DNA of 64,000 nt, taken from contig NZ_JAGEMM010000006.1 of NCBI RefSeq assembly GCF_017921815.1, positions 248,001 to 312,000 on the forward strand. The letters are read 5' to 3'. Each line of letters opens with the position of its first letter. Position 1 is the stretch's first letter. The notes under the pieces were generated by a model that was not told the origin of the DNA, ran no database searches, and saw only the letters and a list, made by a program, of their open reading frames with translations. This DNA comes from Microvirga antarctica. Lineage in GTDB: Bacteria; Pseudomonadota; Alphaproteobacteria; Rhizobiales; Beijerinckiaceae. Positions 50,990 through 60,706 of the stretch are shown here, piece by piece. The position numbers were made by a program, and so were the translations under genes.

Positions 50990-51877
50990 ATGAGCCAAAT
51001 GCCGTCGCTGGCGGGACTGAAAAGTTTCGAGGCCGCCGCCCGCAACAAGAGTATGACGAAGGCTGCGGCCGAATTGAACGTCACGCAAGGGGCGATCAGT
51101 CGCGCGATCGGGTCGCTGCAGGCTGATCTCGGATTTCCCTTGTTTTCTCGCACCCGTCCGGTCCTGGAATTGACTCCCCTTGGCGAGACAGTCTTCGCGG
51201 AGCTGCAATATTCTTTCGATCGAATCAAGAACGTCCTCGCGCGGATCCAGAACGAGCAGAACGGGAGAGCCCTGCATATCAATGTGCTGCCGACATTTGC
51301 GCTTCGGCTGCTTATCCCGCGGCTGCCACGGTTCAGGGAACAATATCCGGATATGCAGGTCGACGTCGTGGTGGGCGAACAGGCCATCGATTTCGCGGCG
51401 GGCCCGGTCGATGTGGCCATCCGCTACGGGACGGGCGACTGGCCCAGAACCAAATCCTACCGCATCCTCGACGAGGAGCTGATCGTCGTCTGCGCTCCGT
51501 GGCTCCTCGAAGAGCGGGCGGAGATCGATCCCACGCAGCTGAGGCCAGGTCAGTTGATCCGCCACACAACCCGGTTGATGGCATGGTCGGAATGGTTCGA
51601 GAGTCTGAATGTCACTCCGCCCATTCCTGCGGGACTCGGATTCGAACATTTTTTTATGGTGATCGAGGCTGCGACCGTGGGGATCGGCTTTGCGCTGCTT
51701 CCGCGTTTTCTCATCCGCAAGGAGCTTGCTGACGGCGCTCTTGTCGTCGCCTCTCCTCATACTTTGAGACGTGAGCAGGGGTACTTCTTCCTATGCAGTC
51801 AGGAGCGCCTGCTCGACCCGAAGATCGTTGCTTTTCGCCAATGGCTGCACGCGGAATTGCAGGACCCTGATATCTGA
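50990..51877 (+). CDS. LysR-family transcriptional regulator (GcvA-like)
   Basis: 295 residues. The N-terminal HTH (about 8-65) contains SLAGLKSFEAAARNKSMTKA, then AELNVTQGAISRAIGSLQ, very like GcvA-type regulators. The effector domain starts near 92 with LHINVLPTFALRLLIPRLPRF. It diverges from the zinc hydrolase and precedes the dehydrogenase and peptide-importer genes, so it probably controls one or more of these. Confidence 0.9.
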   Translation: MSQMPSLAGLKSFEAAARNKSMTKAAAELNVTQGAISRAIGSLQADLGFPLFSRTRPVLELTPLGETVFAELQYSFDRIKNVLARIQNEQNGRALHINVLPTFALRLLIPRLPRFREQYPDMQVDVVVGEQAIDFAAGPVDVAIRYGTGDWPRTKSYRILDEELIVVCAPWLLEERAEIDPTQLRPGQLIRHTTRLMAWSEWFESLNVTPPIPAGLGFEHFFMVIEAATVGIGFALLPRFLIRKELADGALVVASPHTLRREQGYFFLCSQERLLDPKIVAFRQWLHAELQDPDI

Positions 51878-52066
51878 TCCACCTCTCCGCGCCGCCACCG
51901 TTTGAAGATCAGGCGCCTCGCTTGCCCTCCGGAAACAGACACAAAAAGCGTCGCTTGCGTTGTGAGGAGAGCTCATGATAATCGTTGACCATGCGTTAGC
52001 TCGGCTTTGGTCGGCTCGAGCGCAAAGATCCGCGTTTTTGTCCACCGCAGCAGAAGTTTATCACTC

Positions 52067-53125
52067 ATGGCGTCTCCGTCCCCGCAGGTCGTTTTCATCA
52101 CCTCGCCGCTGGAGAGCGAACACGTTGAATACATCAGGCAGTCATCGCCTGCCGGCGTCGAGGTGGTCTTCGAACCGGACCTGCTCCCTCAGACCCGCTA
52201 CATCGCCGATCACAAAGGTCGGGACGACTTCAAGCGAACCGCACTGCAGGAGCGCCGCTGGCGCGAAGCTCTGGGGCGTGCCACGATCCTCTGGGATTTT
52301 CCGACCGGCCGCGAAGGGGAGCGAGGATTAGCGCTCGCTCCAAACGTCGAGTGGGTGCAGACCACGAGCTCCGGTGTGGGACAGCATATTCACGCGTTGG
52401 GCCTGGCCGAGAGTAACATCGTGGTCACCACCGCACGGGGAGTCCACGCCGATCCGCTCGCCGAATTCGCCTTGTTCATCATGTTGGCGCACGTCAAGGA
52501 TTTGGCGCGCCTGCAGCGTGAACAGTCGGCGCGCCGATGGGAGCGCTATTGCTGCAGTGAGCTCAGTGGCAAGACTTTGACGATCATCGGTGCAGGACAG
52601 GTTGGAGCGCGTGTCGCCTCCCTGGCCCGGGCATTCAACATGGACGTCAGAGCCGTCGTCAATTCCCCATCGCCCGAGCGTCGCGCGGAGCTTTTTGCCA
52701 GCGAGGTTTTCGGTCAGGCGGATCTGGCCAAGGCTGTGACGGGAGCAGACTATATTGTTTTGGCCACCCCGCACACGCCGCAGACCGACAAGATGATCGA
52801 CGCGAGCGTCTTCGCCGCCATGAAGCGCGGGGTCGTTTTCATCAATATCGCGCGCGGTCAGGTGGTCGATGAGGCGGCAATGATCGAGGCTCTCAATAGC
52901 GGTCACATCGGCCTGGCCGGCCTCGATGTCGCTGCTACAGAACCGCTGCCGCCCGGTTCGCCGCTCTGGTCCATGCCCAATGTTCTCATCAGCCCTCATT
53001 CGGCCAGTACTGCACCGAGCGAGAATCGGAAAATTGTCGAGATCTTCGTTAAAAATCTCGGGCATTTCATGAGCGGCGAACCGAATCGCATGATCAATGT
53101 GCTCGACAAGGCGAGAATGTATTAA
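52067..53125 (+). CDS. D-2-hydroxyacid dehydrogenase (NAD-dependent)
   Basis: 352 residues. The nucleotide-binding motif is IIGAGQVGARVASLA, the catalytic Arg is in NIARGQVVDE, the Glu in DVAATEPLPPGSPLW and the His in LISPHSAS, giving a complete Arg-Glu-His set. It would interconvert a 2-oxoacid and a D-2-hydroxyacid. Start ATG 52067 has only a weak ribosome site; an upstream start (52007) adds unlikely residues. It is followed by the peptide-importer genes after 120 bp. Confidence 0.9.
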   Translation: MASPSPQVVFITSPLESEHVEYIRQSSPAGVEVVFEPDLLPQTRYIADHKGRDDFKRTALQERRWREALGRATILWDFPTGREGERGLALAPNVEWVQTTSSGVGQHIHALGLAESNIVVTTARGVHADPLAEFALFIMLAHVKDLARLQREQSARRWERYCCSELSGKTLTIIGAGQVGARVASLARAFNMDVRAVVNSPSPERRAELFASEVFGQADLAKAVTGADYIVLATPHTPQTDKMIDASVFAAMKRGVVFINIARGQVVDEAAMIEALNSGHIGLAGLDVAATEPLPPGSPLWSMPNVLISPHSASTAPSENRKIVEIFVKNLGHFMSGEPNRMINVLDKARMY

Positions 53126-53245
53126 ATCATGGCGGGCCCGGACTTGACGCTTAGGGTGGAGCTCTGGAGACGCGGCGCAAGTGCCGCAATCTGCAGCCGT
53201 CCGACACCCATCACCAAAGACATGATTCATCAGAGGAGCGCATCG

Positions 53246-54889
53246 ATGAAGGCCTATTCGAGGATCGCCAGTGCTGCGGCGTTGGCTGCGTCGACGTTCT
53301 TGTCCGCGCCGAGCTGGGCTCAGGATGCCAAGCCCCAATACGGCGGCGAACTTGTGCTGACGGGTCAGCTTGACAAGACCATGTTCCCCGGCCGCAACAC
53401 CGATGCGGGTGGCATGGATGTCTATTTAAACTCCTGCGAGAACCTGGTCGAGATGACGGGAGACCGTGTCATTCATCCGATGCTCGCCAAGAGCTGGACG
53501 ACATCGGCTGACCAGAAGAAGGTCACCTTCAAGCTCAACGAGGGCATCCAGTTCCACGACGGCACGCCCTTTAATGCCGAGGCAGCGGCGTTCGTCTACA
53601 ATGAAGCGCTCGCCAAGAAATTTCTTTACGTGAGCCTTCTCGAGGGCCTCGAGAAGGTGACGGCCGACAGCGAGTATGAGGTGTCGTTTCATCTGACGAC
53701 GCCCTCGGCTGCGCTTATCCCCAATCTCGCGTACCGGACCATGTGTATCTTCAGCCCCACGGCCTACAAGGCCAAGGGGGAAGAGGGTCTCGGCAGCAAC
53801 ATCATCGGCACCGGGCCGTTCATCCAGACGGAATACACAAAGGGTGAATACGCGCTTTTCAAGCGCAACGACAAATATTGGCAGAAGGGCAAGCCCTATC
53901 TCGATAGCATCCGCATTCTCTTCGTTCCCGATGTGTCGACCCGCGTGGCGATGCTCGAGAGCGGTGAAGTGGATCGCGCATTCGGAGTTCCCGACTTCGA
54001 CGTGCCACGCCTGTCAACTGAGAGCACGCTCAAGGTCAACACGCTGCCGAGCCTGCAGCAATATTACGTGGTCATCAACAACCTGACCAAGCCGCTCGAT
54101 GACCCGAAGGTCCGTCAGGCGCTGAACTACGCGATCGACAAGGCCGGCATCGTCAAGTCTGTGTTCGCCGGAACCGGAGCGACGCTGTCGCAGGCCCCCA
54201 CGCTGACGCCAGGTGTCTTCGGGTTTGCGGATATGCGTGAGCCCGGCAAGGACACGATTTTCGCTTTCGATCTCAACAAGGCGAAAAGCCTGCTGAAGGA
54301 AGCCGGCTATGAGGACCGTAACGGCGACAAGTTCGTCGAGAACGCGCAGGGAACGCCGCTTTCGCTGAAACTCTGGACCCGCAAGTCCGGCAAGGGCGAG
54401 TATCAGATTGCGCAGCTTGTGCAGAGCTTCCTCGAGAAGCTCGGCATCAAGGTGGAACTGACCGTTCTGGAAAGCGCGACATTCAGCGCCTCTCTGTCGC
54501 TCGGACCGAAAGAAGCAAAGTATGATCTGGCGCTGCTCGGATGGACCATCCCGACTGCGGATCCCGACGAGCCGATGATGTACATGACCCATACCAAAGC
54601 CTGGAAGCCTGCCGGCGCGAACCGGATGTTCTTCTCGAACCCCGAAACAGACCGGCTTGCCGAACTCGCCCATGCGGAGGGTGACGAGACCAAACGCGCC
54701 GGCTATGTTCGCTCATGGATGGCTGAACTCCTGAAGCAGGCGCCGGTCATCTATCTCCCCACGTCGAACCTGACAGAGGCTGTTCGGACTTACGTTCATG
54801 GCGGTCAGTATCTTCCAGCCGGAACCTATGTGGGCAGTTCGGCCTGGATCGATCAGGCGGAGAAGAAGAAGCAGGGAATTACCCGCTAG
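53246..54889 (+). CDS. Dipeptide/oligopeptide ABC transporter substrate-binding protein (SBP_bac_5)
   Basis: 547 residues. Signal peptide MKAYSRIASAAALAASTFLS ends near AWAQDAKP. Mature-part marks are QYGGELVLTGQLD, VIHPMLAKSWTTSADQKKVTF, GIQFHDGTPFNAEA, GTGPFIQTEY and DDPKVRQALNYAIDK. Start ATG 53246 follows AGAGGAG; the longer frame from 53129 has no signal peptide. Family members bind peptides, nickel or opines. Confidence 0.92.
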   Translation: MKAYSRIASAAALAASTFLSAPSWAQDAKPQYGGELVLTGQLDKTMFPGRNTDAGGMDVYLNSCENLVEMTGDRVIHPMLAKSWTTSADQKKVTFKLNEGIQFHDGTPFNAEAAAFVYNEALAKKFLYVSLLEGLEKVTADSEYEVSFHLTTPSAALIPNLAYRTMCIFSPTAYKAKGEEGLGSNIIGTGPFIQTEYTKGEYALFKRNDKYWQKGKPYLDSIRILFVPDVSTRVAMLESGEVDRAFGVPDFDVPRLSTESTLKVNTLPSLQQYYVVINNLTKPLDDPKVRQALNYAIDKAGIVKSVFAGTGATLSQAPTLTPGVFGFADMREPGKDTIFAFDLNKAKSLLKEAGYEDRNGDKFVENAQGTPLSLKLWTRKSGKGEYQIAQLVQSFLEKLGIKVELTVLESATFSASLSLGPKEAKYDLALLGWTIPTADPDEPMMYMTHTKAWKPAGANRMFFSNPETDRLAELAHAEGDETKRAGYVRSWMAELLKQAPVIYLPTSNLTEAVRTYVHGGQYLPAGTYVGSSAWIDQAEKKKQGITR

Positions 54890-54906
54890 GGGCACTGCCG
54901 GATGAC

Positions 54907-54953
54907 GCGATGGTCGCCTGGCCCATGAGGCTGCGTGGCCATCGCTATTTTTT
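54907..54953 (+). terminator. Predicted partial terminator between binding-protein and permease genes
   Basis: GCGATGG (54907-54913) pairs with CCATCGC (54939-54945), with a smaller GCC/GGC stem inside, followed by TATTTTTT (54946-54953). It lies in a 174-bp gap inside the importer operon, the right place for a leaky terminator that keeps binding protein more abundant than the membrane parts. Confidence 0.5.
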
Positions 54954-55063
54954 AGACTGCGTTCGCGACCCTTGATCACTCCGAGGCGGAGGTGGGTTTT
55001 GTATCACCCGATCCGCGCGACAATCTTCCCGCCACCTGGGAGGGCCAAAAGACAGGACTCGCC

Positions 55064-55984
55064 ATGGCGAGAATGATCCTCAATCGCTTCATCTTCATGA
55101 TCTTCGCCGGTCTCCTGCTTCTCACATTCCTGTTCTGCCTGTTTCACGCGATCCCGGGAGATCCCGCACGCTTGATCGCCGGTGACAGCGCGCCGGAAAA
55201 CCTCGTCCAGAGCATCCGGGTCGCCTACGGTCTCGACCAGCCTCTCATGACGCAATACACGACCTATATGGCCAAGGTCATGACGGGTGACTTCGGGCTT
55301 TCGAACTTCTCGCGGCAGCCTGTGCTCCAGATAGTCGGCCCGCGTCTTCTGAATACCGCAAAGCTTGCTGCCTGGTCCATGCTGCTCGCCATGACGGTAA
55401 GCCTGATCCTCGGCTGTCTGTCCGCGACCTATTGGAACCATCCCGTTGATCGTGGCATCACCGCATTCTCGCTGGTCGGGATCTGCACCCCGATCTTCGT
55501 CACGGGTATTCTGGCGATCTATCTGTTCGGCGTTCACCTGCGGTGGCTGCCGATCGGGGGCATGACGACCTGGAAGCACTACATCATGCCTGTCGCCACG
55601 CTTGGTCTCGCACAGGCAGCAGGCTTCACGCGCATGGTGCGCGCCTGCATGATCGACGCGCTCGGGCGCGATTTCGTCACGACGGCTCGCTCCAAAGGCG
55701 TGCCCGAGCACGTCATCGTCTTCAAGCACGCGCTCCGCAATGCGCTGTTGCCGATTATCACGCTCTTCGGCCTTGGCCTTGGGCATACACTCGGCGGCGC
55801 CGCAGTGGCTGAATCCATTTTCAACTGGCCGGGTCTGGGGCGCCTCATGGTGGATTCCATCCTGACGCGCGATCTTCCCCTGACACAGGGCTGCATCTTC
55901 TTTTTCGCCATGCTGTTCATTCTGGTGAACCTGATCGTGGACCTCCTCTATCGTTGGGCGGACCCGAGGATGGCCAATGAGTGA
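55064..55984 (+). CDS. Dipeptide/oligopeptide ABC transporter permease (DppB/OppB type)
   Basis: 306 residues with six membrane helices: LLLLTFLFCLFHAIPGDPAR at the start, YGLDQPLMTQYTTYMAKVM, and the EAA loop DFVTTARSKGVPEHVIVFKHALRNALLPI. Start ATG 55064 has AGGA seven bases upstream; the longer frame begins with residues unlike the family. Confidence 0.92.
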   Translation: MARMILNRFIFMIFAGLLLLTFLFCLFHAIPGDPARLIAGDSAPENLVQSIRVAYGLDQPLMTQYTTYMAKVMTGDFGLSNFSRQPVLQIVGPRLLNTAKLAAWSMLLAMTVSLILGCLSATYWNHPVDRGITAFSLVGICTPIFVTGILAIYLFGVHLRWLPIGGMTTWKHYIMPVATLGLAQAAGFTRMVRACMIDALGRDFVTTARSKGVPEHVIVFKHALRNALLPIITLFGLGLGHTLGGAAVAESIFNWPGLGRLMVDSILTRDLPLTQGCIFFFAMLFILVNLIVDLLYRWADPRMANE

Positions 55985-56017
55985 TGCAACCACCCAGTCC
56001 AGCGGGAGGTGCTGACA

Positions 56018-56896
56018 ATGGAATTCTTCAAGCGCTACGCGAGCGACAAGGTCGGGCTGTTCTTTGGTGTGTTGCTGCTCATCTTCTATTTCGTCGCTCT
56101 CACCGCGCAATGGATCACGCCCGCAGATCCGTTTGAGACAAGTCTGTCTGAGGGACTCCAACCGCCGTCTGCCGCGCACTGGCTGGGAACCGACCAGTTT
56201 GGACGGGATACGTTGTCGCGCGTTATTCTGGCGACCCAGGTGACGGCAAAGATCACGACGGTGGCGCTTTTGTTCTCGCTGCTGCTAGGGGTGCCGATCG
56301 GCATGATCGTGGGATATCGCGGTGGACTTGCGGATGCCGTGGTGATGCGCATCACCGATATGATGCTCATCTTTCCGACCATTATGCTGGCCATCGTGAT
56401 CGTCGTCGTTGTCGGTCCATCAGAAAGCGGCGTCGTCGTCGCCTTGGGATTGTCGCAACTTCCGAATTTCATTCGGATCGCGCGCAGTGCCGCGCTCTCG
56501 GTGAGGCGAGAGCTTTACGTGGAAGCAGCTGTCTCTGCGGGTGCTGGCTGGCCGGACATTTTGCTGCGGCATGTGCTTCACAACATTTCCGGGCCGGTGA
56601 TCGTCAAAGCGACGCTTGCACTGCCGGGGTTTGTGCTGGGCGCATCGTCGCTCAGCTATCTGGGACTTGGTGTTCAGCCACCCACGCCTGAGTGGGGTCA
56701 GATGCTTCACGAGGCGAAAGACTTCCTCACCAGCGCGCCTTATCTCATCGTGGGTCCGGCGATCGCGTTATCGATTTTCGTGCTATCGGCCAATATGGTC
56801 GGCGACAGCCTTAACGAAAGCCTCGATCCCAAGCTGAAAGGCCGCCGCTTGAAGCGCATCTTGCCCCGCCTCAATCGCAAGAAGGCGATGTCGTGA
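56018..56896 (+). CDS. Dipeptide/oligopeptide ABC transporter permease (DppC/OppC type)
   Basis: 292 residues with six membrane helices: the DppC hallmark HWLGTDQFGRDTLSRVI near 50-66, RITDMMLIFPTIMLAIVIV, and the EAA loop YVEAAVSAGAGWPDILLRHVLHN. Start ATG 56018 follows GGGAGG. It overlaps the next ATPase gene by 4 bp. Confidence 0.92.
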   Translation: MEFFKRYASDKVGLFFGVLLLIFYFVALTAQWITPADPFETSLSEGLQPPSAAHWLGTDQFGRDTLSRVILATQVTAKITTVALLFSLLLGVPIGMIVGYRGGLADAVVMRITDMMLIFPTIMLAIVIVVVVGPSESGVVVALGLSQLPNFIRIARSAALSVRRELYVEAAVSAGAGWPDILLRHVLHNISGPVIVKATLALPGFVLGASSLSYLGLGVQPPTPEWGQMLHEAKDFLTSAPYLIVGPAIALSIFVLSANMVGDSLNESLDPKLKGRRLKRILPRLNRKKAMS

Positions 56897-57906
56897 ACAA
56901 TTTGCTGGAGATCAACGACCTGCGGGTCAATTTCATGACCGAGAGCGGCGTCGCACGGGCAGTCGACGGTATCAATATCACAATCGCTCCAGGCCGTACC
57001 CTGGGCGTTGTCGGAGAAAGCGGCTGCGGCAAATCTGTTACCTCGCGGGCCATCCTGGGCCTCGTGGACTCACCCGGGTGGATCGAATCCGGCGAGATCA
57101 TGTTCAACAGCCGCAAGGGTGTCGTAGACCTCGCCCAGTTGCCGCGTAACGGCCGCCAGATCAATGCCATCCGAGGCTCCGAGATCACGATGATCTTCCA
57201 GGAGCCCATGACCGCGCTGAACCCGGTGTTGACAATCGGCGATCAGATCACCGAGCCGCTGCTTCTGCACGAGAAGATCTCGCGCAAGGAGGCCAAGGAG
57301 CGCGCTATCGCGAGCCTGGCGGCTGTCGGAATCTCAGCGCCTCGGCAGCGGTTCGATGAGTATGCCCATAACCTCTCTGGCGGCATGCGCCAGCGGGCGA
57401 TGATAGCCATGGCTCTGGTGTGCAATCCATCGCTTCTGATTGCCGACGAGCCGACCACTGCGCTCGATGTGACCATTCAGGCGCAGGTTCTCGACCTGAT
57501 GAATGAGCTGCGCCAGCAATTTGCCGGTGCCATCATGTTCATCACACACGATCTCGGCGTTGTCGCGACGATGGCGGACGATGTCATCGTCATGTATCGC
57601 GGCAAGATCGTGGAAAGTGCGTCCGTCCGCGATCTCTACCGAAATCCGTTGCACCCCTATACCCAAGGGCTCATGCGCTCTGTTCCGTCCATCGTCAATC
57701 GAGGCGAGACCCGCCTCCAAACGATTGAAGGCTCGGTTCCTCGCCCCACCGAGTTCATCCGGGGCTGCGCCTTCGCGTCGCGATGTGCCAATGTCATGCC
57801 CGTCTGCCGCGAGTCGGTGCCGGCTCTTGCACCTGTGTCTGGGCCTCACAAGGCTGCCTGTTTCCTCCACCACTCCATCTCCGAGGAGCGCGCAGATGCT
57901 GCCTGA
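56893..57906 (+). CDS. Peptide ABC transporter ATP-binding protein (DppD/OppD type)
   Basis: 337 residues. Walker [12 protein letters not shown], signature [16 protein letters not shown], Walker [13 protein letters not shown], then ITHDLGVV. The C-terminal oligopeptide-transporter domain has [14 protein letters not shown], a conserved cysteine-rich stretch (iron-sulphur type in some members). Start is a GTG overlapping the permease stop. Confidence 0.93.
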   Translation: MNNLLEINDLRVNFMTESGVARAVDGINITIAPGRTLGVVGESGCGKSVTSRAILGLVDSPGWIESGEIMFNSRKGVVDLAQLPRNGRQINAIRGSEITMIFQEPMTALNPVLTIGDQITEPLLLHEKISRKEAKERAIASLAAVGISAPRQRFDEYAHNLSGGMRQRAMIAMALVCNPSLLIADEPTTALDVTIQAQVLDLMNELRQQFAGAIMFITHDLGVVATMADDVIVMYRGKIVESASVRDLYRNPLHPYTQGLMRSVPSIVNRGETRLQTIEGSVPRPTEFIRGCAFASRCANVMPVCRESVPALAPVSGPHKAACFLHHSISEERADAA

Positions 57907-58948
57907 TGACGTGCTGATCCAAGTCAAGGGTTTGAGGAAGTACTTTCCCGTCAGAAAGGGCATGTTCGGTTCAGTGACCGCCCACATCAAGGCTGTCGAC
58001 GGTGTCGATCTCACGATCAAGAAGGGTGAAACCATCAGTTTGGTCGGCGAGAGCGGTTGCGGGAAAAGCACGACTGGTCGTTCAATCATGCGACTGATTG
58101 AACCGACCGGTGGCGAGGTTCTGTTCCGGAGCCAGGTCCTCGGTGGTGCCGATGGTCAGGAGGCCGTGGTGGATGTGGCGACTCTGTCGGCTGGCAGCGT
58201 CAAGGCGCTCCGTCGTGAGATGCAGATCATCTTTCAAGATCCCTATTCCTCGCTCGATCCGCGTATGACGGTCGGCGAGCTGATCGGCGAACCGCTGCGC
58301 GTTCAACTCGCGATCAGCCGCAAGGAGCGTGATGAAAGGGTGGTCCGACTGCTGGAGGCGGTTGGCCTGGGTGCCGATCATCGCAGGCGGTTCCCACACG
58401 AATTCTCCGGAGGGCAGAGGCAGCGGATCGGCATCGCACGTGCGCTTGCCCTCAATCCGCGTTTCATCGTGGCCGACGAACCAGTCTCCGCCCTCGATGT
58501 CTCGATCCAGGCCCAGGTCGTCAATCTGTTGCAGGACCTCCAGGCTGAACTCGGGCTGACCTATCTGTTCATCGCTCACGATCTGTCAGTGGTGCGCCAT
58601 ATCAGCGATCGTGTCGCCGTCATGTATCTTGGCAAAATCGTCGAGATTGCAGATGCCGACGAGCTTTTTTCACACCCCAGGCATCCGTACACGGAGGCGT
58701 TGCTGTCTGCCGTGCCAGTGGCGGACCCTGATTTCGTTCGCAACCGTATCCGTCTTCAAGGGGATGTCCCCAATCCCAGCGCGCCGCCGTCGGGTTGTCC
58801 ATTTCATCCGCGTTGCGCTTATGCGGTGGACCGGTGCAAGGCCGAGATTCCCAGCCTTCGCGAAACGTCCCCCGGACATCAGGCGAGTTGCCACCGCGTA
58901 GAAGAACTTGATTTGAGCGGGGTCGATACGCGCTACGCCGCTGCGTGA
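57896..58948 (+). CDS. Peptide ABC transporter ATP-binding protein (DppF/OppF type)
   Basis: 350 residues. [19 protein letters not shown], Walker [13 protein letters not shown], signature [16 protein letters not shown], Walker [13 protein letters not shown] and the C-terminal [16 protein letters not shown]. It overlaps the previous ATPase by 11 bp. The last gene of the importer operon. Confidence 0.93.
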   Translation: MLPDDVLIQVKGLRKYFPVRKGMFGSVTAHIKAVDGVDLTIKKGETISLVGESGCGKSTTGRSIMRLIEPTGGEVLFRSQVLGGADGQEAVVDVATLSAGSVKALRREMQIIFQDPYSSLDPRMTVGELIGEPLRVQLAISRKERDERVVRLLEAVGLGADHRRRFPHEFSGGQRQRIGIARALALNPRFIVADEPVSALDVSIQAQVVNLLQDLQAELGLTYLFIAHDLSVVRHISDRVAVMYLGKIVEIADADELFSHPRHPYTEALLSAVPVADPDFVRNRIRLQGDVPNPSAPPSGCPFHPRCAYAVDRCKAEIPSLRETSPGHQASCHRVEELDLSGVDTRYAAA

Positions 58949-58976
58949 GCCGCGCCTCAGCAGTTCTCATCTCACC

Positions 58977-60038
58977 TTACAGTGTCACTTTGAGGCCGAG
59001 TGTCAGCATCAGCGTGTCGAGACCGCCACCGGCTGCGGGTTTTCTGTATCGTGCGATCGCGTTCGTATCGCCATCGTATAGGGTCGAACCACCATAGGCG
59101 TTAAAGTGCGTTTCGTAATCGGCCTTGGCGGTGACAGAGACTGAGTTAGTGAGCGCATATTCTGCGCCCAGCGTCACTCCAATCATCCAGCTCGGCGCAA
59201 ACCTCTCCGTGAAAACGATGTTGCGCAGGTTATGATGATCCTTGTCGCTGGCAACGACGAACGGACTGGCGATCAGTTCACCCGTCACCGTCCACGGGCC
59301 GTTTGCGTAGGCCGCGGCAATTCCGAGATAGGGAGTATGCCACCATTGCTGGTAGGCGATGCTGAGCTTGTCTGCTGGAAAGTCACCGGTGACATTGCGA
59401 AAGCCGTTACTGTCGGAATAAATGTATTGGCCGCCATAGCTGTTCATCTTGAAGGTGGTAAAGCGATATCCCAGTAGGCCGCTGAACGTGAACGGACCCG
59501 TTGCATAGACGCGGAGTGCCCCGCTTACATCCAACTGGAACGCCTTCGGGAGCCGCGTGTCATCGGAATGCGACCAGTGGCTCCACGTGTCGAATCCCTC
59601 ATAGCCCCGCAACCAATCGAAATCGTCCATGACGGTATCGGAGGAAACGACCGCCCAGCCGCCGAGGCGCACAGACAATCCATCATGCGGCGTGAAGGCG
59701 ACCCGACCGGCGAGGACGGCGGCGTTGTCAATCTGCCAGTTCAATTGGCTGACTTTGCTGCCGTCTCCCGGAATGTTGTAAACATACTCGTAGGCGGTTC
59801 CGGAGAGGTGCCCGCCGTGCAATTCGATCGAGAAGCGCGGAGCAGGCGCGGGAAGGCTGGTCTGCAAGAATGCCGGATCAGCCGCGTAGGTGGATGTCGG
59901 TGTGAGGGCGCCTGCAGCCAGCAGGATGGCACTGTGAAAAATCAATGGCGAAACGTGAGCCGACTGGGCCAATGCTGACACTCCAGAAAAACGCGCCCGG
60001 ATCCTGGCGAGCGAACGCCTCCATTTCCGAGGGCTCAT
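58977..60038 (-). CDS. Omptin-family outer-membrane protease (OmpT/Pla-like)
   Basis: 353 residues from ATG 60036-60038; a GTG 42 bases further upstream (60078-60080) would give 367. A signal sequence near 35-53 (HSAILLAAGALTPTSTYA) precedes the mature barrel. Omptin blocks are conserved: GTAYEYVYN, SQLNWQIDN, MDDFDWLRG, GNFP-like GDFPADK, YQQWWHTPYLG, SDKDHHNLRN. Counted on the longer 367-residue frame, the pairs Asp153/Asp155 and Asp281/His283 match the catalytic Asp83/Asp85 and Asp210/His212 of OmpT. It probably cleaves exposed peptides at basic residues. Convergent with the peptide-importer operon (28-bp gap). Confidence 0.85.
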   Translation of the reverse strand: MSPRKWRRSLARIRARFSGVSALAQSAHVSPLIFHSAILLAAGALTPTSTYAADPAFLQTSLPAPAPRFSIELHGGHLSGTAYEYVYNIPGDGSKVSQLNWQIDNAAVLAGRVAFTPHDGLSVRLGGWAVVSSDTVMDDFDWLRGYEGFDTWSHWSHSDDTRLPKAFQLDVSGALRVYATGPFTFSGLLGYRFTTFKMNSYGGQYIYSDSNGFRNVTGDFPADKLSIAYQQWWHTPYLGIAAAYANGPWTVTGELIASPFVVASDKDHHNLRNIVFTERFAPSWMIGVTLGAEYALTNSVSVTAKADYETHFNAYGGSTLYDGDTNAIARYRKPAAGGGLDTLMLTLGLKVTL

Positions 60039-60706
60039 CCCCAACCAAGAAAAAATTCCTTGATCTGAGAGCGGGACCACGGCCTTTCGATCGAACGAGT
60101 GTCTTTATGGCGGCTTGGCGGCCGGTTCACAACTCCGACGCGGTTAGTCCACTGCAGCAGGGTTACCATAGGGTGTCCCGGCAAGGTTATCGGAATGTGA
60201 AGGTGTCAAACGGGATCAGCAGGACACCGATGAGGCCTGGCATTTGAGGCAGGCCTGGCGCGACAGCATACGCCAGACATCCGATCGGCGCGGGCGTCAG
60301 GCGAATAATTGGCAGGCTGCAACGCTGAGAGAGGTGATGCCCAAAAGGAAGATAATAAACCAGCGGGGGCAGGAATCTTTGTGGGCGTTGACCATGATTA
60401 CCTTCCTTGCCGCGAGCCTCGGCGACCGCGCAATAGGATCCTAGCGGTACCATCAACTCAATTGTAAGACAATTTTTGCGAACGGACCTCCGTCTTGCTG
60501 AAATACCGGGCATTCTGCCTCCTAGGAAATTTGACTGGCAGCCTTTCCCTGTTGCAACGCGTCTTACGGCCGGCGAGCGTGAACTGGACTCACACGTGTT
60601 GTCGATCGTGGTTTACCCAATTTCCCATGGTCTCACGCCGCAATATGAAGCATCAAGGTTGCATCGGCGCTTAGGCGCGCGGGCTCTCCGCTGGGGTGAA
60701 AGTCAC
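60039..60706. other. 668-bp intergenic region between omptin and the MscS-type gene
   Basis: Contains the divergent promoters of both genes. A small dyad ATTGT-AAG-ACAAT (60461-60473) followed by T residues is the only symmetry noticed. Frames in this stretch match no family, and the in-frame extension of the MscS-type gene back to 60476 has no signal peptide, whereas the ATG at 60707 does. Confidence 0.55.

Noticed and set aside
60461-60473. ATTGT-AAG-ACAAT dyad as a Crp/Fnr-family binding site
   Set aside because: The spacing does not fit the TTGAT-N4-ATCAA type of box, and a 5-bp arm dyad is expected by chance.
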